DNA from: Polaribacter sp.
GTDB taxonomy: Bacteria > Bacteroidota > Bacteroidia > Flavobacteriales > Flavobacteriaceae
Reading direction: 5' to 3'
Assembly (NCBI GenBank): GCA_029250685.1
Contig: JAQXEU010000009.1
Coordinates: 111,405 to 175,404, forward strand
DNA length: 64,000 nt
The position numbers and the translations under genes were made by a program. Under the pieces are notes generated by a model. That model was not told the DNA's origin and ran no database searches. It saw nothing but the letters and a program-made list of their open reading frames with translations. Positions 25,460-34,749 of the stretch are shown here, one piece after another (within the stretch, counting starts at the first letter, position 1; each line of letters begins with the position of its first letter).

Positions 25460-26541
25460 TAGTTTAGATTAAATATTTGATATGGTTTATTGCTCTTTTT
25501 AATTACTTCTTCGGTTCTCTCTGCGTGAGTATCTGTGATAAAAATCTGTCCGAATTCATCATTATTTACTAATTCGATAATTTGTGAAACACGGTGTTCA
25601 TCTAATTTATCAAAAACATCATCTAATAATAAAATCGGGACTACTGATGCTTGTTCTTTTATAAATTGAAATTGCGCCAACTTCAACGCTATTAAATATG
25701 ATTTCTGTTGACCTTGAGATCCAAACTTTTTTATCGGATAATTATCAATCTCAAAACTTAAATCATCTTTGTGAATTCCGACTGATGTATATTGCAAAAT
25801 CTTATCCTTTTCTAAACTGTTTCTTAACAATTCCTCAAAAGACACTGTGTGTAACTGACTTTTATATACCAAATTTACAGTTTCTTTTTTCTCAGATATT
25901 ATTTGATACTTTTCATTAAAGATAGGAACAAATCGTTCTAAAAAAGCTTTTCGCTTCTTATATATTACACTTCCGAATGAAATTAACTGTTCGTCATAAA
26001 TTTTTAAATTCAACGCATCAAAAGTTCTGTTAGCTGCAAAATACTTTAACAATGCATTTCGCTGACTTACTACTTTATTATACTGAATTAAACTTTGCAA
26101 ATATTCTTTGTCTTGCTGAGAAATTACACCGTCAATAAATTTTCTTCTGGTATCGCTTCCTTCAACAATTAAATCTCTATCCGCTGGCGAAATTATTACC
26201 AAAGGCAATTGTCCAATATGTTCAGAAAACTTCTCGTAAGCTTTGTCATTTCGCTTCAAGACTTTTTTCTGTCCTTTTTTTAAGCTACAAACAATTTTTT
26301 CGTCTCTTTCGCCTAAAATATAGTTTCCTTCAATCATAAAAAACTCTTCTCCATGTCTAATATTCTGTAAAGCGACAGGATTAAAATAACTTTTTGCAAA
26401 AGATAAATAATAAATAGCATCTAAAACATTGGTTTTGCCAACGCCATTATTACCAACAAAACAGTTTATTTTCTCTTGAAAATCAAATGTTTGAGAAATA
26501 ATATTTTTAAAATTGACTAAAGAAATTTTTTGCAAATACAT
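25459..26541 (-). CDS. recF: DNA replication/repair protein RecF
   Basis: RecF is an ABC-type ATPase that helps load RecA at gapped DNA. The 360-residue protein has Walker [10 protein letters not shown] (residues about 30-38), the signature region [20 protein letters not shown], and Walker [13 protein letters not shown] followed by a D-loop. Start and length match the family. The coupled DUF721 gene follows directly. No dnaA or dnaN gene is near, as is common in Bacteroidota. Confidence 0.96.
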   Translation of the reverse strand: MYLQKISLVNFKNIISQTFDFQEKINCFVGNNGVGKTNVLDAIYYLSFAKSYFNPVALQNIRHGEEFFMIEGNYILGERDEKIVCSLKKGQKKVLKRNDKAYEKFSEHIGQLPLVIISPADRDLIVEGSDTRRKFIDGVISQQDKEYLQSLIQYNKVVSQRNALLKYFAANRTFDALNLKIYDEQLISFGSVIYKKRKAFLERFVPIFNEKYQIISEKKETVNLVYKSQLHTVSFEELLRNSLEKDKILQYTSVGIHKDDLSFEIDNYPIKKFGSQGQQKSYLIALKLAQFQFIKEQASVVPILLLDDVFDKLDEHRVSQIIELVNNDEFGQIFITDTHAERTEEVIKKSNKPYQIFNLN

Positions 26542-26624
26542 GAATCCTTATTAACTTGTGTAAGAAATTGCAAATTATTGAAAATTTAGCGAATTATCTG
26601 TTTTTAAAATCCAATTAAATAAAC

Positions 26625-26632
26625 TATTTTTG
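26625..26632 (+). promoter_or_regulatory. -7 box (TATTTTTG) before the TPR gene
   Basis: TATTTTTG lies 23 bases before the ATG at 26656 in the divergent region shared with recF. It would drive the TPR-ribH unit. Confidence 0.55.
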
Positions 26633-26655
26633 CGCCTACTAATTTTTTAGCGATA

Positions 26656-27417
26656 ATGGCAACTTACAAGAAAAGAGGATCAAAACCAAAAGACAATAGA
26701 GAACAAGCTCAAGAGCAAAGTACAACTGCTGAAGTATTTAATACTTTAGATGAAACGGCTTCGAGATCTGAAAAATGGATAGAAAAAAATAGCAAACCAT
26801 TATTTTATGGTTTAGTACTTATTGCTGTTGTTATTTTCGCATATTTAGGATACAATAAATACATTATTGAGCCAACTGAAAAAGAAGCTTCTAACGAATT
26901 ATCTTTTCCAAGAAAACATTTTAACGAAGCAAACAATGTTTCTGTAGGTGTAGATTCTTTATTAAACTTAGGTTTAGACGGTGCCGATGGTAAATATGGT
27001 TTTGTAGATATTGCAAATACATATAGCGGAACTTCTGCTGGAAATTTAGCAAATTATTATGCGGGACTTTCTTATTTAAAATTAAAACAATACGATAAAG
27101 CGGTAGATTATTTAAGTAAATTTTCTTCTGATGATTTAGGAATTGGACCTGTTGCTTTAGGGGCAATCGGTGATGCTTTTGCAGATATCAACCAATTTAG
27201 TGATGCTGTAGATTACTACGTAAAAGCAACAAAAAAAGAAAACAATTATACAACACCTTTATATTTATTTAAAGCCGCTCAGCTTTCAATGAATTTAAAA
27301 GAGTACAGTAATGCGTTGTCATATTTTCAAAAAATAAAATCAGATTTTCCAACTTCTTTTCAAGCTGGAGATATCGATAAATATATCAGTAGCGCAGAAT
27401 TTGCTGCTAAAAACTAA
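26656..27417 (+). CDS. membrane-anchored tetratricopeptide-repeat protein
   Basis: The 253-residue protein has a charged cytoplasmic N-terminus (1-48), one membrane span (PLFYGLVLIAVVIFAYLGYN, about 48-67) and a periplasmic part with three or more TPR-like helical pairs (for example GLSYLKLKQYDKAVDYLSKF, then a DAFADINQFSDAVDYYVKA pair, then the FKAAQLSMNLKEYSNALSYF pair). This layout resembles YfgM/Tol-pal-like scaffold proteins. It lies 5 bases before ribH, so the two share a transcript. The partner protein is unknown. Confidence 0.85.
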   Translation: MATYKKRGSKPKDNREQAQEQSTTAEVFNTLDETASRSEKWIEKNSKPLFYGLVLIAVVIFAYLGYNKYIIEPTEKEASNELSFPRKHFNEANNVSVGVDSLLNLGLDGADGKYGFVDIANTYSGTSAGNLANYYAGLSYLKLKQYDKAVDYLSKFSSDDLGIGPVALGAIGDAFADINQFSDAVDYYVKATKKENNYTTPLYLFKAAQLSMNLKEYSNALSYFQKIKSDFPTSFQAGDIDKYISSAEFAAKN

Positions 27418-27422
27418 GCTTC

Positions 27423-27902
27423 ATGGCTACAACTAATTTATCATATTACGATAAAGCAACAATCCCAAATGCGAAAAAATTTCGATTTGGGATTGTTGTT
27501 TCTGAATGGAATCCAGAAATTACAAGAAACCTTCAAAATGGCGCAATTAAAACTTTAATTGATTGTGGAGCAGAAGAAAGTAATATTGTTTCTTGGGATG
27601 TTCCAGGAAGTTTCGAGTTGGTCTTTGGTTGTAAAAAAATGATTGAATCTCAGGATGTAGATGCAGTTATTGCTATTGGAAATGTAATTCAAGGTGAAAC
27701 CAAACATTTCGATTTTGTTTGTGATGGCGTTACACAAGGAATTATAGATTTAAACATCAAATACGATGTTCCAGTTATTTTCTGTGTACTTACAGACAAC
27801 ACAAAACAACAATCTTTAGACAGATCTGGCGGTAAATTTGGAAACAAAGGAATTGAATGCGCTGTTGCAGCAGTAAAAATGGCAGCATTAAGACAGTTTT
27901 AA
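27423..27902 (+). CDS. ribH: 6,7-dimethyl-8-ribityllumazine synthase
   Basis: RibH joins 3,4-dihydroxy-2-butanone 4-phosphate (the RibB product) with the ribitylamino-uracil to give lumazine, the penultimate step of riboflavin synthesis. The 159 residues have the expected motifs: FGIVVSEWNPEIT, the substrate-binding VPGSFELVFGCKK, AIGNVIQGETKHFDFV (with catalytic His) and LTDNTKQQSLDRSGG. Such enzymes form pentamers or icosahedral capsids. It is cotranscribed with the TPR gene. Confidence 0.97.
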   Translation: MATTNLSYYDKATIPNAKKFRFGIVVSEWNPEITRNLQNGAIKTLIDCGAEESNIVSWDVPGSFELVFGCKKMIESQDVDAVIAIGNVIQGETKHFDFVCDGVTQGIIDLNIKYDVPVIFCVLTDNTKQQSLDRSGGKFGNKGIECAVAAVKMAALRQF

Positions 27903-28025
27903 CAAGATACTTTTTAACAATTCTTGACCACTTCTTTTTTATTCTGTAAATTTGACTTTGATAGGTTATCTTGGTTTGGTTTTTGCTATTACTTCATCTA
28001 AATAATCTAAAATTTTACACTAATT

Positions 28026-28301
28026 ATGGGATTTTTAAGACGTACACATAAAAAGTTTGACTACAAACCTCGATTTTATCAAGGAGAAGGAAACCCTTAT
28101 GAAATTAAACATAAGTTTGATGAATTTAGATCTACAACAGGAAAAAACAAAGGTTTAAAAACAAAATTTGTTACTGCTTGGGACGAACTAAAAGAATCAA
28201 GAGGGAAAGGTGTAAACAAAACAATTGTAGCAGTTATTCTTATCCTAACACTTATCTTCTTATATATTATTGACTTTGATTTATCCATCTTTTTAGACTA
28301 A
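28026..28301 (+). CDS. conserved small single-span membrane protein between ribH and mutL
   Basis: This 91-residue protein has a basic soluble part rich in Arg/Lys/Tyr (MGFLRRTHKKFDYKPRFYQG) and one C-terminal membrane span (TIVAVILILTLIFLYIIDF, about 70-88). The family is found at this place in Flavobacteriaceae and is sometimes labelled riboflavin synthase subunit because of ribH nearby; nothing in the sequence supports that name. It ends 8 bases before mutL. Function is unknown. Confidence 0.75.
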   Translation: MGFLRRTHKKFDYKPRFYQGEGNPYEIKHKFDEFRSTTGKNKGLKTKFVTAWDELKESRGKGVNKTIVAVILILTLIFLYIIDFDLSIFLD

Positions 28302-28309
28302 GTAGATAA

Positions 28310-30124
28310 ATGTCAGATATTATTCAATTATTACCAGATCATGTTGCCAATCAGATTGCTGCAGGAGAAGTTGTTCAAAGACCCGCTTCTGTTGTAAAAG
28401 AATTGTTAGAAAATGCAATTGATGCTGGTGCAACTTCTATAAAATTATTAATTAGAGATGCTGGTAAAACATTAATTCAAGTTATTGATGACGGTAAAGG
28501 AATGAGTCCAACGGATGCTCGTTTGTCTTTTGAACGTCATGCAACTTCTAAAATAAAAGACGCACAAGATTTATTCAACATCAACACAAAAGGTTTTCGT
28601 GGCGAAGCGTTGGCTTCTATTGCCGCAGTTGCTCATGTTGAATTAAAAACAAAACAAGAAAACGAACAATTAGGAACACACATAAAAATTGAAGGAAGTA
28701 AAATTACAGATCAAGATGTGATTTCTACAAGCAAAGGAAGTAGTGTTTCTGTGAAAAATTTATTCTTTAACATTCCTGCAAGAAGAAATTTCTTAAAATC
28801 AGACACCATTGAAACGCGTCATATTATAGACGAATTTCAACGCGTTGCCCTAACGCATCCAGAAATTGCATTTTTATTGCATCATAATGGAAATGAAGTT
28901 TACAATCTTAAAGAAAGTAATCTTCGAAAAAGAATAGTGGCGGTTTTTGGGACAAAAATGAATGAGAAATTAGTTCCGATTGATGAGAAAACTGATTTAA
29001 TTGCTATTGAAGGTTTTGTTGCAAAACCAGAGTTTTCTAAAAGAAAAAGAGGCGAACAATTCTTTTTTGTAAATGATCGTTTTATAAAGAGTTCGTATTT
29101 AAATCACGCGGTTGTAAATGCTTTTGATGACTTATTAGAAAAAGGTTCTCATCCTTCATATTTTTTATATTTAAAAGTACCAACAAGCAGTATAGATATT
29201 AATATTCATCCTACAAAAACAGAAATTAAGTTTGAGAATGAAAAAGATATTTACGCCATTTTACGAGCAACTGTAAAACATAGTTTGGGGCAATATAATG
29301 TAGCTCCTTTGTTGGACTTTAATAGAGACAGCACTTTAGACACGCCTTATAAATTCAATTCTAAATCGGCTACTTCTACCCCAAAAATTGCAGTTGATCC
29401 AAATTTCAATCCATTTAAAGCAGAACTAGAAGGTTATCAACCAAAAGAAGTTTCTTTTCAAAAGCAATCTCAAAACTGGGAAAGTATATATACACCTGTA
29501 GAAACGTTAGAAAGCACAAATCAAGAACAACTTTTTAATCAAGAAGAAACTACTGAAATTGGAAAAACATTTCAGATTCAAAAAAAATACTTATTAAGCT
29601 CTATTAAATCTGGAATGGTTTTAATCAACCAGAACTTAGCACATCAACGTGTTTTGTACGAAGATTTTTTAGAAAGCATTACGGTAAACGAAGCAATGAG
29701 TCAACAGTTATTGTTTCCAGTTCACATTTCTTTTTCTAAATCTGATATTGAAATGATTGAATCTATGAAAGTAGATTTAGAAAATACAGGTTTTATGTTT
29801 GATTCTATTTCTGATGAAGCTGTCGTTATTAAAGGAATTCCGACTTCAATCACCGAAAGTAAAATTGCGTTATTGTTAGAGCAACTATTAGAAGATATGA
29901 AAATTGAAGTTCCAGAATCTAGCTTTAGTCATTTTGATGTGATGGCAAAATCTTTTGCAAAATCATTGGCTATAAAAACCGGAACAAAACTGTCAAATAA
30001 AGAACAAGAAAACTTAGTAAATAATTTGTTTTCTTGTAAAGAACCATCAGCTGCTCCATCTGGTAAAGCAACGTTTAAAACATTAACCATCAAAGAAATT
30101 GATGCTATTTTTAATAGTCATTAA
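28310..30124 (+). CDS. mutL: DNA mismatch repair protein MutL
   Basis: MutL couples mismatch recognition by MutS to strand removal. The 604-residue protein has the GHKL ATPase motifs NQIAAGEVVQRPASVVKELLENAIDAGA, DDGKGM and FRGEALASIAAV. The C-terminal endonuclease region, which in many bacteria reads DQHAxxE, here is INQNLAHQRVLYEDF (N440, N442), so the metal-binding Asp, His and Glu are replaced. The gene is followed at 11 bases by two rhomboid genes and an EEP-family gene in the same direction. Confidence 0.95.
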   Translation: MSDIIQLLPDHVANQIAAGEVVQRPASVVKELLENAIDAGATSIKLLIRDAGKTLIQVIDDGKGMSPTDARLSFERHATSKIKDAQDLFNINTKGFRGEALASIAAVAHVELKTKQENEQLGTHIKIEGSKITDQDVISTSKGSSVSVKNLFFNIPARRNFLKSDTIETRHIIDEFQRVALTHPEIAFLLHHNGNEVYNLKESNLRKRIVAVFGTKMNEKLVPIDEKTDLIAIEGFVAKPEFSKRKRGEQFFFVNDRFIKSSYLNHAVVNAFDDLLEKGSHPSYFLYLKVPTSSIDINIHPTKTEIKFENEKDIYAILRATVKHSLGQYNVAPLLDFNRDSTLDTPYKFNSKSATSTPKIAVDPNFNPFKAELEGYQPKEVSFQKQSQNWESIYTPVETLESTNQEQLFNQEETTEIGKTFQIQKKYLLSSIKSGMVLINQNLAHQRVLYEDFLESITVNEAMSQQLLFPVHISFSKSDIEMIESMKVDLENTGFMFDSISDEAVVIKGIPTSITESKIALLLEQLLEDMKIEVPESSFSHFDVMAKSFAKSLAIKTGTKLSNKEQENLVNNLFSCKEPSAAPSGKATFKTLTIKEIDAIFNSH

Positions 30125-30135
30125 AAAATATAAAA

Positions 30136-30861
30136 ATGGGTAGAATTACAGAAGCTATAAAGCATTTAATCATTATCAACGTCATCTTTTTTGTGGTTCC
30201 ACAAATGATGAAATTAGATCTTGCTCAATACTTTGCGTTGTATTTTCCAAAGAACGAAAACTTCGGAGTTTGGCAATATGTTTCTCATATGTTTATGCAC
30301 GGAAGTTTTATGCACATTGCATTTAACATGTACGCTTTGTGGGCTTTTGGAACACCTTTAGAACAAATGTGGGGGAAAAATAAGTTTTTATTTTTCTATT
30401 TTTCTGCTGGATTAGGTGCAGGAATCATTTACACCTTGGTAAATTACTATCAATTTAATAGTGTTTATGATCAATTAATAAACATGGGTATTTCTGGTTC
30501 AGAAATACAAACTATTTTAGATACTGGAAGCTATAACGACGCTATTATTTCGTTAAGCAATAAAGAAATGAGTGAGTTTTACAGTTTGTATCATACACCA
30601 GCCGTTGGGGCTTCTGGAGCTGTTTACGGAATTTTAGTTGCATTCGGAATGACATTCCCAAATGCGAAATTGGCTTTGATCTTTTTTCCTGTTCCAATTG
30701 CAGCAAAATACTTTATTCCTGTAATGTTATTAGGAGATTTATTCTTCGGAGTTACTAAATATTCTATGGGAAACATAGCCCATTTTGCACATATTGGGGG
30801 GGCTTTAATAGGTTTTATTATTGCGTGGTATTGGAAGAAAAATCAATTTAGAATGCAATAA
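30136..30861 (+). CDS. rhomboid family intramembrane serine protease (first copy)
   Basis: Rhomboids cut membrane proteins inside the bilayer. The 241-residue protein has six predicted spans, the nucleophile Ser in VGASGAVYGILVA, the catalytic His in AHFAHIGGALIGFI, and the conserved FMHGSFMHIAFNMYALW loop. Compared with short rhomboids it has an insertion of about 45 residues between spans 2 and 4 (YNDAIISLSNKEMSEF region). The start codon follows mutL by 11 bases; the stop abuts the next rhomboid gene. Confidence 0.93.
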   Translation: MGRITEAIKHLIIINVIFFVVPQMMKLDLAQYFALYFPKNENFGVWQYVSHMFMHGSFMHIAFNMYALWAFGTPLEQMWGKNKFLFFYFSAGLGAGIIYTLVNYYQFNSVYDQLINMGISGSEIQTILDTGSYNDAIISLSNKEMSEFYSLYHTPAVGASGAVYGILVAFGMTFPNAKLALIFFPVPIAAKYFIPVMLLGDLFFGVTKYSMGNIAHFAHIGGALIGFIIAWYWKKNQFRMQ

Positions 30862-31719
30862 ATGAGTTTAATTCAAAAATTACAAAACAAATTTAGATAT
30901 GCCAATATTGTAGAGAAAATAATCTCTATTAATGTTGCTGTCTTTGTGTTAATTTTTACTTTTAACACGTTAGGTTTTCTATTTAAAACAAACGGATCAA
31001 TTGCTGATTGGTTTATTTTACCTGCAACTTTTGATGGTTTTATATCAAAACCCTGGACAATAATTACATATGGTTTTATTCACGTTGATTTTATTCACAT
31101 TTTAATGAATTTAATTTCATTGTATTTTATCGGTAATTTATTTGTCAACTACTTTACACCAAAACAATTTATTTCCTTCTACATTTTAGGAACGTTATTT
31201 GGCGGAATTGTTTTTCTATTGAGTTATAATTTATTTCCAGTTTTTGCGAATGATGTTTCAAATAGTGTTTTGCTTGGTGCTTCTGCTGGAGTTTCCGCAA
31301 TTTTCATTGGATTGGCAACATACATACCTAATTATCAATTTAAAATTCCTTTAATTGGATTTGTAAAATTGTGGCATTTAGCTGCGATTTGGGTTGTCCT
31401 AGATATTATTCAAATTCCCGCTGGAAATGCAGGAGGAAGATTGGCTCATATTGGCGGTGCTTTATTTGGCTTTCTGTACGTAAATCAAGCGAGTACTACA
31501 GAAATTGCTATGTGGAGTAAAATTAAAGAATTGTTTTCTATAAAAAGAAACCCTTTAAAAACAGTTTATAAATCAAAAAAAACAGTTCAAAAAAAACAAA
31601 CTAATACAACTTATAAGCAACAAAAAATCAATGTGATTTTAGACAAAATCAGTAAATCAGGTTACGATACATTATCAAAAGAAGAAAAAGATTTTTTATT
31701 TAAACAAGGAAAATCGTAA
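30862..31719 (+). CDS. rhomboid family intramembrane serine protease (second copy)
   Basis: The 285-residue protein begins on the base after the first rhomboid gene ends. It has the Ser motif LGASAGVSAIF, the His motif AHIGGALFGFLY and FIHVDFIHILMNLISLYF in the loop. A C-terminal cytoplasmic tail of about 70 Lys-rich residues (from about 215) includes the DKISKSGYDTLSKEEKDFL element, a small helical motif that recurs at the end of this family. It is one transcript with mutL, the first rhomboid and the EEP gene. Substrates are unknown. Confidence 0.92.
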   Translation: MSLIQKLQNKFRYANIVEKIISINVAVFVLIFTFNTLGFLFKTNGSIADWFILPATFDGFISKPWTIITYGFIHVDFIHILMNLISLYFIGNLFVNYFTPKQFISFYILGTLFGGIVFLLSYNLFPVFANDVSNSVLLGASAGVSAIFIGLATYIPNYQFKIPLIGFVKLWHLAAIWVVLDIIQIPAGNAGGRLAHIGGALFGFLYVNQASTTEIAMWSKIKELFSIKRNPLKTVYKSKKTVQKKQTNTTYKQQKINVILDKISKSGYDTLSKEEKDFLFKQGKS

Positions 31720-32730
31720 ATGAAAAAGAACTCTTTTTTTAATAGATTACTATTTTTGCTAAATTCTTTGTTAGCTACCTTATTACTACTGTCCTTTTTA
31801 TTGCCATATATTTCTCCTAAATCAATTTCTTTATTAGCTGTTATAAGTCTTTTTGTGCCAATATTATTTATTGTAAACTTCTTGTTTTTTATTTATTGGT
31901 TAGTAAAATTGAAAAAACAAGTTTTGTTATCAGCAATAGTATTACTTATCGGCTGGTTCGTTTCTTCGCCTTTTTACAAGTTTTCAGATGAAAGTAAAAT
32001 AGATAAGAATAGTTTATCAGTAATGAGCTATAATGTTAAGATGTTTAATTTTTACAATTGGAATAAAGATAAAAAACTTGCAAGTAAGACATATGACTTT
32101 ATCAATAGAGAAAATCCAGACATATTAGCTTTACAAGAATTTTATGCTTCGCCAGAAGCTACTATTAATTATCCCTACAAATACATAAAAACCAAAAGTA
32201 AAAATAATAAATTCGGGCAAGCAATATATTCTAAAAGTCCGATAATTAATTCTGGTTCTTTAGACTTTAAAAATAGTGGAAACAATATTATTTATGCTGA
32301 TATTCTGAAGGATAAAGACACAATACGTGTTTATAATATCCATTTACAATCTTTAAACATCAATACAGACAAAGAATATTTTGGCGAGGAAAATAATCAG
32401 AAATTATTAGGAAAAATTCAAACAACATTTAAAAAACAAGTCCTACAAACAGAACAATTTTTAGCTCATGAAAAAAGCTGGAAAGGCAAAAAAATAATTT
32501 TAGGAGATTTTAATAATACTGCCTTTTCGTGGGTGTATAAAAAAATTAAATCCGATAAAAAAGATGCCTTTATTGAAGCTGGAAATGGATTTGGAAGAAC
32601 TTTTAATTATTGGTTTCCGATGCGAATCGATTTTGTTTTGACTAGCCCAGATCTTAAAATCAATCAGTTTAAAACATTTGATAAAAAATTCTCAGATCAC
32701 TTCCCTATTCTTGCTAGATTAAATTGGTAA
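31720..32730 (+). CDS. endonuclease/exonuclease/phosphatase (EEP) family membrane protein
   Basis: The 336-residue protein has two to three N-terminal membrane spans (residues about 10-90) and an EEP (DNase I-like) domain: MSYNVKMFNFYNW, LALQEFYAS, VYNIHLQSL, ILGDFNNTAFSW and SDHFPILARL. These are the metal and catalytic residues of the superfamily, whose members cleave nucleic acids or phospholipid or inositol phosphates. The gene starts on the base after the second rhomboid gene. Substrate is unknown; membrane anchoring suggests a lipid or periplasmic substrate. Confidence 0.88.
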   Translation: MKKNSFFNRLLFLLNSLLATLLLLSFLLPYISPKSISLLAVISLFVPILFIVNFLFFIYWLVKLKKQVLLSAIVLLIGWFVSSPFYKFSDESKIDKNSLSVMSYNVKMFNFYNWNKDKKLASKTYDFINRENPDILALQEFYASPEATINYPYKYIKTKSKNNKFGQAIYSKSPIINSGSLDFKNSGNNIIYADILKDKDTIRVYNIHLQSLNINTDKEYFGEENNQKLLGKIQTTFKKQVLQTEQFLAHEKSWKGKKIILGDFNNTAFSWVYKKIKSDKKDAFIEAGNGFGRTFNYWFPMRIDFVLTSPDLKINQFKTFDKKFSDHFPILARLNW

Positions 32731-32763
32731 GTTTCTTTATATCCGCACAAATTATCTCATTGA

Positions 32764-33903
32764 ATGAAACATTTTGACGTTGCCATAATTGGAAGTGGAC
32801 CTTCTGGAGCCTCAACAGCATTTTACTTAGCGGAAAAAGGAATTTCAACCGTAATTATAGAAAAAGAAACTTTACCACGCTATAAAACTTGTGGTGGTGG
32901 ATTTGTTTATAGAGGTAGAAAAGATATGCCTTTTGACATTTCTGAAGTAATTGAAAGAGAGTTCTTTGAAGTTGATACTTATTTTGGCACAAAATTACAT
33001 TTCAATTCAAAAAGAGAAAAGCCAGTTATTTCGATGATAATGCGTGATGCATTTGATCATTTAATTACAAAAAAAGCACAAGAATTAGGTGTTACTTTAT
33101 TAGAAAACCATAAACTTACAAGTTTAAATTTCGATAATGAGAATATCGTTTTAATTACATCACAAAGAGAAATATCTGCAAAATTTGTGATTGCTGCGGA
33201 TGGCGTTTTAAGTCCAACTGCAAAAATGGCTGGTTGGAAAGTAGATACAAGAAAACTGATTCCTGCACTTGAATACGAAGTTGAAGTTCCTAAAGAAGAT
33301 TTTGAAAGATTATCTAAAGAAGTTCGATTTGATATTGATGCTGCACCAAATGGTTATGCATGGAGTTTCCCAAAGCAAAATCATTTATCATTAGGTGTTT
33401 TAACAACAAAAAGGAGTAAAATAAATTTAAAAGAATACTACGAAAAGTATTTAAAAAAACTAGGAATTACTACAATTATATCTCAATCTCAGCATGGATT
33501 TCAAATTCCTGTTGGACCACGAACTGATGGTTTTTTCAAGAATAATGTTTTCTTAATTGGAGATTCTGCTGGTTTTGCAGATCCAATTACTGCAGAAGGA
33601 ATTTCAAATGCAATTTTAAGTGGAAAATATGTTGCTGAATCCTTAATAGAAAGTGAATTAAATTCAGAAAAAGCAAATCAATTATATACAGAAAAACTGA
33701 ATATTAAATTATTACCAGAATTACATTCTGGTGTTTTCTTAGCAAAATATTTCTACACAAAAAACCCACTAAGAAAAGTTCTATTAAAAAAATATGGGCA
33801 ACGTTTTAGTGATTTAATGGTAGATATTTTATCAGGAGACAAACCTTTCCCTACTGATGTTCAAGAAAGAATGAAGAAAAAATTGAAAGAATTATTTTTT
33901 TAG
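32764..33903 (+). CDS. geranylgeranyl-reductase-family FAD-dependent oxidoreductase
   Basis: The 379-residue protein opens with the dinucleotide-binding motif VAIIGSGPSGASTAFYLAEKG and RYKTCGGGFVYRG, and has the second FAD motif VFLIGDSAGFADPITAEGISNAILSGK. This is the pattern of the geranylgeranyl reductase/digeranylglycerophospholipid reductase family, which saturates isoprenoid double bonds. In Flavobacteriaceae it may act on a quinone tail or carotenoid precursor, but no biosynthesis genes are adjacent. It overlaps the convergent ABM gene by 4 bases. Confidence 0.82.
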   Translation: MKHFDVAIIGSGPSGASTAFYLAEKGISTVIIEKETLPRYKTCGGGFVYRGRKDMPFDISEVIEREFFEVDTYFGTKLHFNSKREKPVISMIMRDAFDHLITKKAQELGVTLLENHKLTSLNFDNENIVLITSQREISAKFVIAADGVLSPTAKMAGWKVDTRKLIPALEYEVEVPKEDFERLSKEVRFDIDAAPNGYAWSFPKQNHLSLGVLTTKRSKINLKEYYEKYLKKLGITTIISQSQHGFQIPVGPRTDGFFKNNVFLIGDSAGFADPITAEGISNAILSGKYVAESLIESELNSEKANQLYTEKLNIKLLPELHSGVFLAKYFYTKNPLRKVLLKKYGQRFSDLMVDILSGDKPFPTDVQERMKKKLKELFF

Positions 33904-34217
33904 TTTTCAAACCCATATTCGCGTTCTACTTTACAGATTCTTAGCTGGTATTTTTTATACCATTTTGTTCTGCCCAATTCTCTAACTTCAGTATGTTCAA
34001 CATTGTTTTTCCATTGTGTAATGGTTTCCAAACTTTCCCAATAAGAAACAGTAATTCCGATGGTATTTCTAGCAGATTCAATTCCTAAATAACCAGGTTG
34101 CTGCTTTGCCAAAACTTCCATTCGTTCTGCAGCTTCTGTATAACCTTCCAAATCATCAGTCATTAATGTTGAAAAAATCACAGCATAATAAGGTGGTTTT
34201 AAATCATCTATAATCAT
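33900..34217 (-). CDS. antibiotic biosynthesis monooxygenase (ABM) fold protein
   Basis: This 105-residue protein has the ferredoxin-like ABM layout: PYYAVIFSTLMTDD, then AAERMEVLAKQQPGYLGIESAR, VSYWESLETITQWKNNVEHTEVR and a closing strand YQLRICKVERE. Such small proteins are haem-degrading or quinol monooxygenases or have no known activity; the active-site residues cannot be judged from sequence. It overlaps the GNAT gene by 4 bases and the convergent FAD-reductase gene by 4 bases. Confidence 0.82.
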   Translation of the reverse strand: MIIDDLKPPYYAVIFSTLMTDDLEGYTEAAERMEVLAKQQPGYLGIESARNTIGITVSYWESLETITQWKNNVEHTEVRELGRTKWYKKYQLRICKVEREYGFEN

Positions 34218-34711
34218 AAGTATAATTCGTATTTAGTTTCTTGCAATTGCAAATCTTCTGCAATTTGCTTTTTCACAAATTTAAAATCTAGTTTTTCTAA
34301 TATTTTTTGAGAAGCAATATTTGCATCAACTGCATAAGCAGTTAATTTTTTAAAATTACTCTCTTTACAATAATTAATTAATCCTTTGCAAGTTTCTGTT
34401 CCGAATCCATTTCCCCAAAAATCTTCTAGAAAGCGATAACCAATTTCATTATTTCCTTCATCTTTTACCAACGCAACGGTTCCTATAAAAGCGGAATCTT
34501 TTTTTTGCACAACAGCGTAAATCCAGAAATCATTATCGATTACATCATATTTAGAAATCAAACCATCCAATTCGATTTTATGCGCTTCCAAACTCTTTAC
34601 AATTCCTGTTGCATATTGCATCACTTTCGGATTACTTTGCATTTTATGAAACGCTTCTAAATCCGAAGCAACCAGTTTTCTAACTAATAAATTTTCTGTT
34701 TCAAAAATCAT
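34214..34711 (-). CDS. GNAT family N-acetyltransferase (RimJ/RimL-like)
   Basis: The 165-residue protein starts at MIFETENLLVRKL, which is the usual RimJ-like opening; the longer reading from 34735 adds an unlikely MSKITIFF extension that would run into the mtaB promoter. The acetyl-CoA loop is GYRFLEDFWGNGFGTE and the last helix has ANIASQKILEKLDFKF. It is the first gene of a two-gene unit with the ABM protein, and diverges from mtaB. The acceptor is unknown. Confidence 0.85.
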   Translation of the reverse strand: MIFETENLLVRKLVASDLEAFHKMQSNPKVMQYATGIVKSLEAHKIELDGLISKYDVIDNDFWIYAVVQKKDSAFIGTVALVKDEGNNEIGYRFLEDFWGNGFGTETCKGLINYCKESNFKKLTAYAVDANIASQKILEKLDFKFVKKQIAEDLQLQETKYELYL

Positions 34712-34722
34712 AAAGAATATTG

Positions 34723-34730
34723 TAATTTTG
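34723..34730 (+). promoter_or_regulatory. -7 box (TAATTTTG) of mtaB
   Basis: TAATTTTG fits TAnnTTTG and lies 19 bases before the mtaB start codon, in the gap between mtaB and the divergent GNAT gene. Confidence 0.5.
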
Positions 34731-34749
34731 CTCACTCAAATGTACAAGA

